NCBI GenBank assembly: GCA_017431345.1
Contig: JAFRLH010000065.1
Span: forward strand, 62,001 to 126,000
From: Lachnospiraceae bacterium
GTDB lineage: Bacteria > Bacillota > Clostridia > Lachnospirales > Lachnospiraceae
DNA length: 64,000 nt
Reading direction: 5' to 3'
Shown one piece after another: positions 31,366 to 40,386 of this stretch. How positions within the stretch are numbered: the stretch's first letter is position 1; each line of letters opens with the position of its first letter. Under the pieces are notes generated by a model that worked only from the letters and a program-made list of their open reading frames with translations, searched no databases and was not told the DNA's origin. The position numbers and the translations under genes were made by a program.

Positions 31366-33403
31366 TGGTCTTCCTCGCGGGAGCTTCCTCTTCAGCTTTT
31401 TCCTCCGGAAGCGGATCGACAGGAATCAGCACGACAGCGGTCCTGGGAGGCAGGTACATGGTCAGTTCATTGCCCTTATCATATTTTGACTGGGCGGAAT
31501 AACGCATGAATTTGATCTGGTCGAACCCGCCGAAACGTTTTTCATCAGTGGAAAGGATCGGCATATAATCCTTCGGCTGTGTAACAGGAATCGGATAATC
31601 CTCGCATGTCCGTGTAGGATGGAAGTTGAACACGAACAGCATGCCGGACCGTTCGAAGGCAAGCGTATGATCTTTCACATGCACTTTGTCAAGATGAGGC
31701 ATCACCTGATTGAACAGATTCCTTTCGGTGGCAAGCTTCACCATATCCCGGTCGAAGTCGTTCAGCCACTCGTATTTCAGGTAACCGTTGTCCGCAAGGC
31801 TCCACTGCCTGCGGCAGTAATGGTAGCTCCAGTCATTTCCTTCACGGGGAAAATCGATCCATTCGGGATGTCCGAATTCATTTCCCATGAAATTGAGATA
31901 GGCGTCGCCGCCGGCTGCAAATGTCAGGAGGCGGATCATTTTGTGCAACGCTATGGCGCGGTCGATCGTGATATTATGCGTGATCTTATCCATGTCTGTA
32001 TACATGGCTGCGTCCGCAAGACGGAACATCAGTGTCTTGTCGCCGACAAGTGCCTGATCGTGGCTCTCGGCATAAGCTACCGTCTTTTCACCGGGCCTGC
32101 GCAGGCACAGGCTGCTCCAGATATTATCCATGTTCCAGTCATCGTCCGGACGCCCGTCGCGGAGCAGCTGGATCCACATATCCGGAATGCCCATGGCAAG
32201 ACGGTAATCAAAACCGATGCCGCCTTCTGCAACAGGGATGCACATACCGGGCATGCCGGACATATCTTCCGCAATGGTGATCGCGTGAGGCTTGACTTCG
32301 CGGATCAGTTCATTCGCCAGCTGCAGATAGGTGATCGCTTCGGTGTCTGTATTCAGTGAAAAATACTTGCTGTCGGAATCAAAAGCGGAACCGATGCCGT
32401 GATCGTGGTAGAGCATGGAAGTCACACCGTCGAAACGGAATCCGTCCACATGGTACTCATCCAGCCAGAATTTCAGGTTGGAGAGCAGGAAGAAGATGAC
32501 TTCATCCTTTCCGTAGTTAAAGAGTTTGGTGTCCCAGTTCGGATGGTCGCCGGCTTTTCCCTTGTGGAAGAACTGGTAATCGGTGCCGTCGAACATGTTG
32601 ATGCCTTCGGCCGTATTCTTGGCGGCGTGGGAATGCACCAGATCCAGAAGGACGCGGATCCCCATCTCATGCGCTTTGTTGATCAGATATTTCAGATCAT
32701 CCGGCGTGCCGAACCATGAAGACGCGGCAAAGAAATTGGAGACCTGATACCCGAAGGAACCGTAGAACGGATGCTGCAGTATAGCCATCATCTGAACGGT
32801 ATTGTAGCCGGCTTTTTTTACACGGGGCAGGACATTGTCCGCGAATTCCCTGTAGGTGCTGATCCGGGGTTCTTCCCCGGACATGCCGACATGCGTTTCA
32901 TAAATGAGAAGCGGCTCAGAAGGTTTGAAACCCTCGTCTGTCCAGGTGAACTGTTTTCCGGTGTCAATGACTTCGCATTTCCAGGAGAAATCCTCTGGAT
33001 CCTGCACGACACGTCTTGCATAAAGCGGAATATGCCATGTTTCCTCTTCGCCGTTCTGTACAACGGTCAGTACACGGCAGCCCTCCCACAGCGCATCATC
33101 GCCCGGCAGCGTAATATCAAAGGTGCCGTCTTCATGTTTCGTCAGCTCGTGGGAATGCGGATCCCAGTTGTTGAAATCGCCGGTCAGGAAGAGCCTGTCC
33201 GCACCGGGCGCCCATTCTCTGTATACCCAGCATCCGTCTGCATGATGGATGCCGAAGAACATATAGGCATTGGCGATGGACGAGAGTCCTTTGGAACTGT
33301 CTGGGAGAAGTCTCGCTTTGGTCTCTCTGTAGAGACGAAGGCGCAGTTCGATGTCATTCCCGAATTTCTTCAGTGACGGATTGTATTCGTAGATCTTCAG
33401 CAT
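31337..33403 (-). CDS. glgB: 1,4-alpha-glucan branching enzyme, eukaryote-type (GH13_8)
   Basis: A 688-residue branching enzyme that makes alpha-1,6 branches in glycogen. An N-terminal CBM48-like domain (WAPGADRLFLTGDFNNWDPHSH) precedes the GH13 barrel. Catalytic motifs are DGFRFDGVTSMLYHDHG (nucleophile Asp), IAEDMSGMPGMC (acid/base Glu) and YAESHDQALVGDKT (third Asp). GNEFGHPEWIDFPREGNDWSYHY and FDYRLAMGIPDMWIQLL are hallmarks of the GH13_8 group that includes animal, plant and yeast enzymes, rather than the GH13_9 group of most bacterial GlgB. CAGGAG lies 5 nt before ATG 33403; the GTG at 33409 is in the ribosome site. No other glycogen synthesis genes are in the window. Confidence 0.92.
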   Translation of the reverse strand: MLKIYEYNPSLKKFGNDIELRLRLYRETKARLLPDSSKGLSSIANAYMFFGIHHADGCWVYREWAPGADRLFLTGDFNNWDPHSHELTKHEDGTFDITLPGDDALWEGCRVLTVVQNGEEETWHIPLYARRVVQDPEDFSWKCEVIDTGKQFTWTDEGFKPSEPLLIYETHVGMSGEEPRISTYREFADNVLPRVKKAGYNTVQMMAILQHPFYGSFGYQVSNFFAASSWFGTPDDLKYLINKAHEMGIRVLLDLVHSHAAKNTAEGINMFDGTDYQFFHKGKAGDHPNWDTKLFNYGKDEVIFFLLSNLKFWLDEYHVDGFRFDGVTSMLYHDHGIGSAFDSDSKYFSLNTDTEAITYLQLANELIREVKPHAITIAEDMSGMPGMCIPVAEGGIGFDYRLAMGIPDMWIQLLRDGRPDDDWNMDNIWSSLCLRRPGEKTVAYAESHDQALVGDKTLMFRLADAAMYTDMDKITHNITIDRAIALHKMIRLLTFAAGGDAYLNFMGNEFGHPEWIDFPREGNDWSYHYCRRQWSLADNGYLKYEWLNDFDRDMVKLATERNLFNQVMPHLDKVHVKDHTLAFERSGMLFVFNFHPTRTCEDYPIPVTQPKDYMPILSTDEKRFGGFDQIKFMRYSAQSKYDKGNELTMYLPPRTAVVLIPVDPLPEEKAEEEAPARKTNGRSKKKQF

Positions 33404-33553
33404 AAGCACTCCTGTAGATATAAATAGTAAAGAAAAATGTATTCCTATCCTGTTAATGATACCAGATTATGGCTTCCTAAACAAGGACATCCTTTCTTTC
33501 GACAACAGATTTTCGGAATCTTTTGACAAAATCCAGTCTCGTTAATCTGCCAG

Positions 33554-33591
33554 ATTGTCATACTGAGCGAACGAAGTGAGTCGAAGTATCC
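33554..33591. repeat. REP-like intergenic repeat
   Basis: The segment beginning ATTGTCATACTGAGCGAACG, with internal CGAACGAAGTG and CGAAGTATC, matches a dispersed palindromic intergenic sequence that I know from many gut Firmicutes. Only one copy is in this window; the rest of 33404-33679 holds nothing recognisable. Confidence 0.5.
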
Positions 33592-33679
33592 ACCGCTTAT
33601 AGCAAACGGTTTTAGCAGAACCGCCTGTCAAAGGGCGCAGATCCTTAATGATAGCACACTTCAGAGAGACAGATCGTAA

Positions 33680-35221
33680 TTACTTTAATACGGTAAACGA
33701 CTGTGTCCCGAGCTTCAGAAGACCGTTTTCCAACGAGGCTTTCCCGATCTTGTATATAATCTTTCGATTTCCGGCTGCAATCGGCAGAGACTTTTCAGCG
33801 CTGTCCGGGTTTACTGCCAGGATCAGATCTCCGCGGCGGTAGACGAAAGGCCTTCCGGGTTCGCTGCAGATTACGCTGAATGCACCGTCCGCCTGAAGTT
33901 CTTTCTCCCTGCCGCGCAGTGCCAGGATCTCTCTTACTGTATGCAGAAGAGAAGAGGGATCGCTTTCCTGCGAGGCGACGGTAGGAGCGTCCGGAGACGG
34001 ATCGACAGGCAGATACAGATCCTCTTTGTCCCCCGTTGAGAAGCCGAGATTCTCGTTGCTGTCCCACTGCATCGGCGTTCTGGAACCGGTCCTGAAATAA
34101 CCGCCTTCCTTTGTCGGAATCTCCTGATACTTCATGCCGATCTCATCGCCGTAATAAAGGAACGGTACGCCGGGCATGGTAAAGAGGAATGCATAAGCAA
34201 GTTTCAGTTCGTCTTCAGTGAGGGTATAAGCCGGTCTGCGGGTATCGTGATTGCAGGTGATCAGCGAAATATAACCGATCTCCTTTGTATCTTCATACCA
34301 CCGGAGATATGTGTCGAGAAAACGGTTGATATTCCCGCCGGCATCCTTTTTGAAATAGCTGTGGTCCTCCCTTTCCGGGTCGTCATAATCGCGGAGAAGG
34401 GTGGAATAGCCGTTGTATCTGTTGTTAAGATAGAAATCAATATCAAAACCGGCTCTGAGCGCCTGCGGCGGATCCGCCCATTCGGAGATCATGACAGCAT
34501 CCGGAAACTCCAGCTCAAGCATTCTGCGCACATCGTGCCAAACAGCGCTTGTGCCGGTCTTCTGATCGTCATCATTCTTTACCAGCGAAGCCGCCATGTC
34601 GACGCGGAAGCCGTCGCAGCCATGACTCAGCCAGAACCGCATGACGTCTTTCAGCGCTTCGCGGGTCGCAATGGCTGCCGGATGTTCCATCGGCTTCTGC
34701 CAGGGCCGGTTCACTCTGTAAAAACCGTAATTCAGGGCCGGCTGGCACTTAAAGAAATTGAGAACATAAGCGGCGCTGCGTTCGCTTTCTCCAGCGACAT
34801 AATTCAGCCCGTCGGCAGGCTCAAAGCAGAAATTAGTCCAGATATAGCGGTCAGAGAATTCATTTTTTTCTGCCTTCTGGCTTTCCCTGAACCATTCGTG
34901 TTCTTCAGAAGTGTGTCCTGCGACCAGATCGAGCACGACATGCATGCCTTTTTGGTGCGCAGTACGGAACAGTCTGTAAAGGTCTTCGTTCGTGCCGTAT
35001 CTTTCCGCGACCTTTTTATAATCACGGACATCGTAACCGGCGTCTTTGAAAGGAGAATCAAAGCAGGGATTGATCCAGAGCGCATTGCAGCCGAGACCTT
35101 TAATGTAATCGAGTTTTTCCGTGATACCGTTTAAATCGCCGATCCCGTCTCCGTTGGTATCATAAAAAGACTGGGGATAGATCTCATAAAATACAGCGTC
35201 TTTGAGCCATTGAGCGGACAT
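33680..35221 (-). CDS. GH13 alpha-amylase-family glucosidase
   Basis: A 513-residue cytoplasmic GH13 enzyme. Order of motifs: DAVFYEIYPQSFYDTNGDGIGDLNGI, DLVAGHTSEEHEWF, HGCDGFRVDMAASLV (nucleophile), MISEWADPPQALRAGFDIDFYL (acid/base Glu), and LITCNHDTRRPAYTL (third Asp), then a beta domain. The GNGDGIGD-type loop (TNGDGIGD) puts it near oligo-glucosidases, but the ISEW motif differs from the usual IGE, so the substrate cannot be named. The start is ATG 35221 with GGAGG 7 nt upstream; the longer frame from 35341 is without a ribosome site. It lies upstream of the branching enzyme on the same strand, separated by 276 bp. Confidence 0.88.
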   Translation of the reverse strand: MSAQWLKDAVFYEIYPQSFYDTNGDGIGDLNGITEKLDYIKGLGCNALWINPCFDSPFKDAGYDVRDYKKVAERYGTNEDLYRLFRTAHQKGMHVVLDLVAGHTSEEHEWFRESQKAEKNEFSDRYIWTNFCFEPADGLNYVAGESERSAAYVLNFFKCQPALNYGFYRVNRPWQKPMEHPAAIATREALKDVMRFWLSHGCDGFRVDMAASLVKNDDDQKTGTSAVWHDVRRMLELEFPDAVMISEWADPPQALRAGFDIDFYLNNRYNGYSTLLRDYDDPEREDHSYFKKDAGGNINRFLDTYLRWYEDTKEIGYISLITCNHDTRRPAYTLTEDELKLAYAFLFTMPGVPFLYYGDEIGMKYQEIPTKEGGYFRTGSRTPMQWDSNENLGFSTGDKEDLYLPVDPSPDAPTVASQESDPSSLLHTVREILALRGREKELQADGAFSVICSEPGRPFVYRRGDLILAVNPDSAEKSLPIAAGNRKIIYKIGKASLENGLLKLGTQSFTVLK

Positions 35222-35637
35222 TGTTTTACCTCCGTGATATGTGAATACTATTCCGGTTGCCCGTATATTGATAAAATACTTCAGACAGACAGGTTTGTAA
35301 AGCGGACATTGCTGTTCTGCAATTATGCATTTGCATAACATTGACTAATTTCGTGCACAGAGAGAAGCGGAGATGGATTTTCACTGTTGCGTTGACGAAC
35401 ACAGTAATACCCGGAAAGCGGAAACAGTGGATTCTGCAGGCGGCGGGAGGTTTTCGGGAGGACAGCTCGTGTCAGAAGATCGTTTTCGGAACAATATCAT
35501 TTCGGGAGATATAAATAAAAAGCACAAATAAATGAAATATTAATCACATATATTAGAGAACGCTGAATGTGATCTTTGGTTTTAGTCATCAATACAGTTT
35601 CCTGCTTAAAGATGGTAAGATAGTTAATTGAATATAT
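35222..35637. other. Divergent intergenic region
   Basis: About 415 bp between the GH13 gene and the exporter promoter. The right half is AT-rich. I see no gene, RNA or clear repeat. Confidence 0.5.
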
Positions 35638-35666
35638 CTGCCAGGGCTGATATTATATATTATATT
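35638..35666 (+). promoter_or_regulatory. Promoter of the ThrE-type exporter genes
   Basis: TTGAAT and TATTAT with a 17-bp spacer, 24 bp before the first ATG. Confidence 0.6.
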
Positions 35667-35689
35667 TATATGAAACGAGGAGTGATTCA

Positions 35690-36463
35690 ATGAATGGAAA
35701 GAAAGAACTGTCCATGATACTGGACTTTGCTTCCGAAGTCGGGGAGCGCGTCCTGGTATGCGGCGGAGAGATCTGGCGCGTCGATGAGATCATGAAGCAG
35801 GTTTTTAAGACTTATGAAGTGAAGGATCCGAACATGTTTATCCTTCCGCACACGATCATCATTTCCGCCAGGACGGAAGACGGGGAGATGATCATGCGTC
35901 ACCGTACGCCCGGAGAGATCCATCCGAATATGGAGCAGCTGACGGAATTGAATCAGATGATCCGCGGCGTCAGGAAGAATCACCCGGCGCCGGAAGAACT
36001 GCCGGAACTGGTCAGGCTGGTGCCGAATAAACCGGCCTATCCCAGGCACATGATCATCTTAGGCATGACGATCGCTCTTTTATCGCTGAACTACTTTATC
36101 GGCGGCGGAATGATCGGCGGGGTGCTGGTGGCGTGCGGCATCATTATCGCCATGAGCGTACAGATGTATATGGATGAGATCTTCCCGATGAACCGTTTTG
36201 TTCTGTGCGGACTGGGGTCGTTTCTTGCCGGGTCGCTGTTCATGGCGGCTTTTCGCTTCGGACTGCATGATAATCCGTATCTTCTGATGGTCATCACCTG
36301 TATCGGACTGATCCCGGGCGTACCGCTGATCAACGCCTGCCGTGAACTGCTGAACGGAAAAGTGCTTTCGGGCGGCCTGCTGTTCATGACTGCTTTTCTG
36401 GAAACGACAGCGGTAGCATGCGGTTTCTATCTGTCCATGATGCTGTTTGGAGGTGTAATGTAA
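35690..36463 (+). CDS. Threonine/serine exporter, N-terminal (DUF1212-like) subunit
   Basis: A 257-residue protein of the ThrE N-terminal family. The first ~120 residues form the soluble part, with LDFASEVGERVLVCGGEIWRVDE and a FILPHTIIISA segment. The last ~130 residues hold about five membrane helices, with GGGMIGGVLVACGIIIAMSVQM and ITCIGLIPGVPLINACRELLNG. ThrE proteins export small amino acids; in Corynebacterium both halves are one chain, while here they are two adjacent genes. The ribosome site GAGGAG lies before the ATG. The next gene begins at the last base of this stop codon. Confidence 0.88.
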   Translation: MNGKKELSMILDFASEVGERVLVCGGEIWRVDEIMKQVFKTYEVKDPNMFILPHTIIISARTEDGEMIMRHRTPGEIHPNMEQLTELNQMIRGVRKNHPAPEELPELVRLVPNKPAYPRHMIILGMTIALLSLNYFIGGGMIGGVLVACGIIIAMSVQMYMDEIFPMNRFVLCGLGSFLAGSLFMAAFRFGLHDNPYLLMVITCIGLIPGVPLINACRELLNGKVLSGGLLFMTAFLETTAVACGFYLSMMLFGGVM

Positions 36464-36897
36464 TGATGAATATAATTCTTGCACTGGTCTTTTCCTTCAC
36501 CTGTACATGCGGCTTCGGAATATGCTTCGGGATAAAACCGCAGGAGCTGTATCTTGCCGGCCTCGGCGGGATTGTCACAAGGATCGTCCTGATGATCTGT
36601 GAACCTGTATTTCCCGATCGTTTTGTTTATACGCTGATCGCTGCGGCTGTGGCGACAGTGTTTGCAGAGATCGTCGGGAGAAAGAGAAATGCTTCCATCG
36701 CAAAATATCTTTATCCCGCGCTTGTGCTGCTGATCCCGGGAGATGTGCTGTATGAGCTGATCATGGCGATGATCCAGACGGATCTGCCGATGATCAATGC
36801 GAAGCTTATCCTCCTTGTAGAGGGACTGGCCGGCATCGCGCTTGGCTGCATGATCGTTCCGATGGTGGTAAGGAATATCGTTAAGGAGCCGTTCTGA
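36463..36897 (+). CDS. Threonine/serine exporter, C-terminal (DUF3815-like) subunit
   Basis: A 144-residue membrane protein with four or five helices, the second half of the split ThrE exporter. Its IVTRIVLMICEP and PALVLLIPGDVLYELIMAMI blocks are of the DUF3815 type. ATG 36463 overlaps the preceding stop (TAATG), and GGAGG lies about 9 nt upstream. It probably forms a complex with the preceding subunit. Confidence 0.87.
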   Translation: MMNIILALVFSFTCTCGFGICFGIKPQELYLAGLGGIVTRIVLMICEPVFPDRFVYTLIAAAVATVFAEIVGRKRNASIAKYLYPALVLLIPGDVLYELIMAMIQTDLPMINAKLILLVEGLAGIALGCMIVPMVVRNIVKEPF

Positions 36898-36950
36898 AGA
36901 GAGCAATTTGATATAGAATGGATTTTTTATGCATAGCAATTTGAACCGAG

Positions 36951-37019
36951 AACAGGCATCCCCCTGTACCCTGCCTTTAAAACACAGTGTCATAAGCTGG
37001 GGTACAGGGGGATACCTGT
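36951..37019. repeat. Long imperfect hairpin
   Basis: Two ~20-bp arms (36951-36971 and 37000-37019), around CAGGCATCCCCCTGTACCC and its complement, differ at one position and enclose a 28-nt loop. No T run follows directly. It may be a transcript end for the ThrE genes or a mobile-element remnant. Confidence 0.6.
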
Positions 37020-37036
37020 CTCATGTGTAGTGAATC

Positions 37037-37100
37037 GTTTAGAAGCGGATCAAGGAGTAGTTTAAAAGCGGATCCAAGGCTGATGATAGCCGGATCAATT
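37037..37100. repeat. Three degenerate tandem repeats, possible insertion-sequence end
   Basis: GTTTAGAAGCGGATCAAGG (37037), GTTTAAAAGCGGATCCAAGG (37060) and TGATAGCCGGATCAATT (about 37084) recur about every 23 bp. Multiple end repeats of this kind occur in IS21-type elements, so this could be a leftover IS end; no transposase is present. Confidence 0.4.
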
Positions 37101-37127
37101 CAATTGTTCATATATACGGTTGATTTC

Positions 37128-37265
37128 AAAAAATGACACCCATGCTTGGCAATTATTTGTTGTATACATTTATGCTTTTGACTTGCAGTGACAAAATATG
37201 ACGTTGCAAGTTCGGAAAACATAAATATTTACAACAAAAATCTGTTAAACAGGGGTGTCATTTTT
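37128..37265. repeat. Nested inverted-repeat element of about 138 bp
   Basis: Terminal arms AAAAATGACACCC (37129-37141) and GGGTGTCATTTTT (37253-37265) enclose a second pair, TTTGTTGTA (37156) with TACAACAAA (37230), and a third, ACTTGCA (37181) with TGCAAGT (37205). The spacers on both sides are nearly equal (14/14 and 16/18 nt), so the whole can fold as one long hairpin. It could be a MITE or a structured RNA. There is no coding frame in it. Confidence 0.6.
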
Positions 37266-37388
37266 AAAAATACAGCTGTTTTATGAACAAACACACTATA
37301 TTTGCTGTGCAGCTTGGATAAAATCGCTATGCAGAAGAAATGCGGCTGCAATGCACATAATGTTTTCACTGCGCAGCAGCGCAGGTCT

Positions 37389-38711
37389 TTAATAGATCGC
37401 TGATCCGTTGAATGGCTGCCCGTAGATATCCGTATTCTCAGGATCAACACCGATCAGGTTATATATTGCGGCATTGGAGGCCATATTGTAGGAGATGCTT
37501 CCTGCAAATTTTGCACACAGTTCTCCGGCGGAATTCTTCCCGTAGACGATGATCGCCGATCCTCCGGCGCGTGTAGTTGTCCAGGAAGTGGCTTTCTTGA
37601 TCAGCTCATCATAAATGTCATTGGATATCGTCGTATTCAGTGTTTTCTGAAGCGCCGTTTTGGTTGTGTCACCGCTCCACATGCTCCAGCCGATTATAAC
37701 ATCATCAGGATCAGAGGCAAAATCATAGGTTCCTTCACGAAGCGCAGTGCGGACATCGGAAGGATTTGCGGTATCTCCGTTCAGGGTGATGACAGGGGAA
37801 CTGTACATACAGTAAGTGGCGCCGATGATGTTATAGGTGCCGGGATCATAGGCATAGACATATTTTATTGTACCGTTGGCAGCAAAATAGATATCCCATA
37901 TAGTCCGTCCGGAGGAATCTCTCTTGAAGGAGGGATCGCCGCCCTGCAGCTTGAGATAAAGCGGTTCACAGGTACCGGAAAGGATTTTCGGCAGCTTGGC
38001 AAGAAGATCCTCATCGTCGCGAACGTTCTTGGGCTTCATAACTTCTACGGGACATTCAGCCTTGATCGTCGGATCTTTTAAGGAAGTGCATGTCAGCGTT
38101 GCTGTTCCGCCGCCGACACCTATACATTTGCCGTTCTGATCCACCGTAAAAACAGAAGTGTCCGAACTTGTCCATTTGACATCTTTGTAAGTGGCATTGG
38201 AAGGATCATACTTAACGCCCGGCGTATAATCAAATCCGATATCGAGCAGGATACCGCCTGTAAGATCGAAACCCTTGGCTTTGTCGTAAAGCGATATTTT
38301 TTTCAGCGCTATGGTCTTCGTATCCTGTGATTCGGTTTTTGAGGTGTCAGGTTTCGTATTTGCAGCTTTTTTGGCTTTCTTCTTTACGGTAACTTTGCAT
38401 GTTGCCCTGATCTTTTTGTTTGCCTTGGACGTGCAGGTGATCGTGGCTTTACCGGCTTTTTTTGCTTTCAGTTTTCCCTTGGAAGTAACCGTGACGACCT
38501 TCTTGTTGGAAGATTTCCATTTGACTTTCTTATTCGCTTTTTTCGGTGAAACGGTTGCTTTCAGCTTATAGCTCTTGCCGACAGTCAGTGTCAGTTTCTT
38601 TTTGTTCAGCTTGATCTTTTTCGGTGCTTTCGCAGCCGCCATGGCTGTTCCGGCTGACAGGATCACGGCGAACACAAGGAACAACAGCAACAGATATTTC
38701 CTTTTTTTCAT
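37389..38711 (-). CDS. Secreted protein with bacterial Ig-like (BIG2) domains
   Basis: A 440-residue exported protein. A Lys-rich signal peptide (KKRKYLLLLFLVFAVILSAGTAMA) is followed by a first BIG2-type domain (about 30-110: LTLTVGKSYKLKATVSPKKANKKVKWKSSNKKVVTV in part, then GKATITCTSKAN) and a Lys-rich linker. A second BIG2-like domain (about 135-225: VKWTSSDTSVFTVDQNGKCIGVGGGTATLTC) precedes a C-terminal ~210-residue domain I do not recognise. No LPxTG anchor is present; the very basic first domain may bind anionic wall polymers. It is transcribed away from the hydrogenase gene. Confidence 0.8.
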   Translation of the reverse strand: MKKRKYLLLLFLVFAVILSAGTAMAAAKAPKKIKLNKKKLTLTVGKSYKLKATVSPKKANKKVKWKSSNKKVVTVTSKGKLKAKKAGKATITCTSKANKKIRATCKVTVKKKAKKAANTKPDTSKTESQDTKTIALKKISLYDKAKGFDLTGGILLDIGFDYTPGVKYDPSNATYKDVKWTSSDTSVFTVDQNGKCIGVGGGTATLTCTSLKDPTIKAECPVEVMKPKNVRDDEDLLAKLPKILSGTCEPLYLKLQGGDPSFKRDSSGRTIWDIYFAANGTIKYVYAYDPGTYNIIGATYCMYSSPVITLNGDTANPSDVRTALREGTYDFASDPDDVIIGWSMWSGDTTKTALQKTLNTTISNDIYDELIKKATSWTTTRAGGSAIIVYGKNSAGELCAKFAGSISYNMASNAAIYNLIGVDPENTDIYGQPFNGSAIY

Positions 38712-38894
38712 CTCCTACCTCCTTAAAGCATGATTGATGTCAAAAAAATGTCATTTACAAAAGAATCATATCAACTTCACGGTTAAAAATCAATAAATCG
38801 AGTTAAAATAATATAAAACAAGATAGCCATAGCAAGAAATGTATTCTTATGGTAAAATAAAAAAAGATCTTTGGAAAGAAAGGAAGCAATCCCT

Positions 38895-40370
38895 ATGCAG
38901 TCAAATGATAAAGGAATCATGGATCTCAGGCATTTTATTCTCCGCGAAGTGAACCGTCTGGCCTGGGAGGATGAAATTACGCCGGACAACTGCGAGAAGA
39001 TCGTAATGGCTGTAAGCCCCGGTCCGAAGCCGCAGTATCGCTGCTGTGTTTATAAGGAAAGAGAGATTGTCCGCGGACGTATCCGCATGGCGATGGGATT
39101 AAGCCCGGATGCGGCGAACCCCACGAAAAATGTCGTAGCCGTAATTCCCGCCGCCTGTGATGATTGTTCCATCCAGGAGTACATGGTGACCGACAGCTGC
39201 AGGTTCTGTCTGGGAAGGCCCTGCCTGTCTGCCTGTAAATTCGATGCGATCGCGCCCGGTGAACGAAGGATGAGGATCGATCCGGACAAATGCAAATCCT
39301 GCGGTCAGTGCGCCAAAGCATGTGCGTTTGAAGCCATTATTCATACGGAACGTCCCTGTAAGAAGGCATGTCCTGTCGGCGCGATCACTTATAATGAATA
39401 TGGTTATTGCATGATCGATGAAGAAAAATGCGTACACTGCGGACATTGCGTACACAGCTGCCCGTTCGGTGCGATCGCTTCCAAGACGTTCTCCGTGGAT
39501 ATCATTAAAGCCATTAAAGCGGGAAAACGCGTGATCGCCATGTGCGCACCCGCTACGGAAGGCCAGTTCGGAAAAGGCGTCGGCATGGCTTCCGTGAAGG
39601 CTGCCCTGAAGAAGGTCGGTTTTGCTGATATGGTCGAAGTCGGACTCGGCGGAGATATGACAGCAGCTTATGAAGCGAAGGAATGGATCGAAGCCAAGAA
39701 GGAAGGTCGGAAAATGACCACTTCCTGCTGCCCGGCCTTCATTTCCATGCTGCGCCATCATTTCCCGAAACAGTATGAAGAGAATAAATCGACGACCGTT
39801 TCCCCGATGGTCGCTGTTTCGAGATATCTGAAATCCATGGATCCCGACTGCATTACCGTCTTTATCGGTCCGTGCATTGCGAAGAAAGGGGAGACGCTGA
39901 ACGAATACATCGTCGATAATGCGGATTACGCGCTGACTTTTGGCGAGATGAAGACGATCCTGGATTCCCGCGACGTCGAGATCGTTCCGGTAGAAGAAGA
40001 TTATCAGGAAGCCTCGCTGTTCGGAAAACGTTTTGCAGGCAGCGGCGGTGTAGCTGCGGCTGTCATCGAAGTGATGCAGGAAATGGGGGAGGATACGTCG
40101 GATATCAGTCTGCTGACATGTGCCGGCGGCGACGAATGCAGGAAAGCGCTGATGATGCTGAAGGCAGGACGGCTTAAGGAAGATTTTGTCGAAGGCATGA
40201 TGTGTCCCGGCGGCTGTGTCGGCGGTCCTTCCAAACAGGCAGTAGAGACGGCTATTACGAAGTCCAGAAATGAATTGCTGGCGAATGCCGACGGCAGAAA
40301 GATTCTGGACAACCTGAAAAACTATCCTATGGATCAGTTCTCCATGTTCAGGGACGGACACATGGAATAA
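38895..40370 (+). CDS. Monomeric [FeFe] hydrogenase (group B-like)
   Basis: A 491-residue iron-only hydrogenase family protein. The N-terminal half carries Cys-rich blocks CRFCLGRPCLSACKFDAI, CKSCGQCAKACAFEAI and CVHCGHCVHSCPFGAI, giving several [4Fe-4S] clusters. The H-cluster motifs are present in order: TTSCCPAF (L1, about residue 276), FIGPCIAKKGE (L2, about 325) and MMCPGGCVGG (L3, about 435). L1 with PAF and L2 with GPC rather than MPC, plus the lack of an N-terminal [2Fe-2S] domain, fit the poorly studied group B rather than bidirectional group A enzymes. ATG 38895 has AGGAAG 8 nt upstream. It would oxidise or produce H2 with ferredoxin, probably disposing of electrons from PFOR (inference). 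Confidence 0.88.
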   Translation: MQSNDKGIMDLRHFILREVNRLAWEDEITPDNCEKIVMAVSPGPKPQYRCCVYKEREIVRGRIRMAMGLSPDAANPTKNVVAVIPAACDDCSIQEYMVTDSCRFCLGRPCLSACKFDAIAPGERRMRIDPDKCKSCGQCAKACAFEAIIHTERPCKKACPVGAITYNEYGYCMIDEEKCVHCGHCVHSCPFGAIASKTFSVDIIKAIKAGKRVIAMCAPATEGQFGKGVGMASVKAALKKVGFADMVEVGLGGDMTAAYEAKEWIEAKKEGRKMTTSCCPAFISMLRHHFPKQYEENKSTTVSPMVAVSRYLKSMDPDCITVFIGPCIAKKGETLNEYIVDNADYALTFGEMKTILDSRDVEIVPVEEDYQEASLFGKRFAGSGGVAAAVIEVMQEMGEDTSDISLLTCAGGDECRKALMMLKAGRLKEDFVEGMMCPGGCVGGPSKQAVETAITKSRNELLANADGRKILDNLKNYPMDQFSMFRDGHME

Positions 40371-40386
40371 AAGGACAGGAGAAAAG

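Noticed and set aside
33680..35341. Signal peptide on the GH13 enzyme from the longest frame
   Set aside because: The extra 40 residues come from an upstream start without ribosome site; GGAGG places the start at 35221, giving a cytoplasmic protein.
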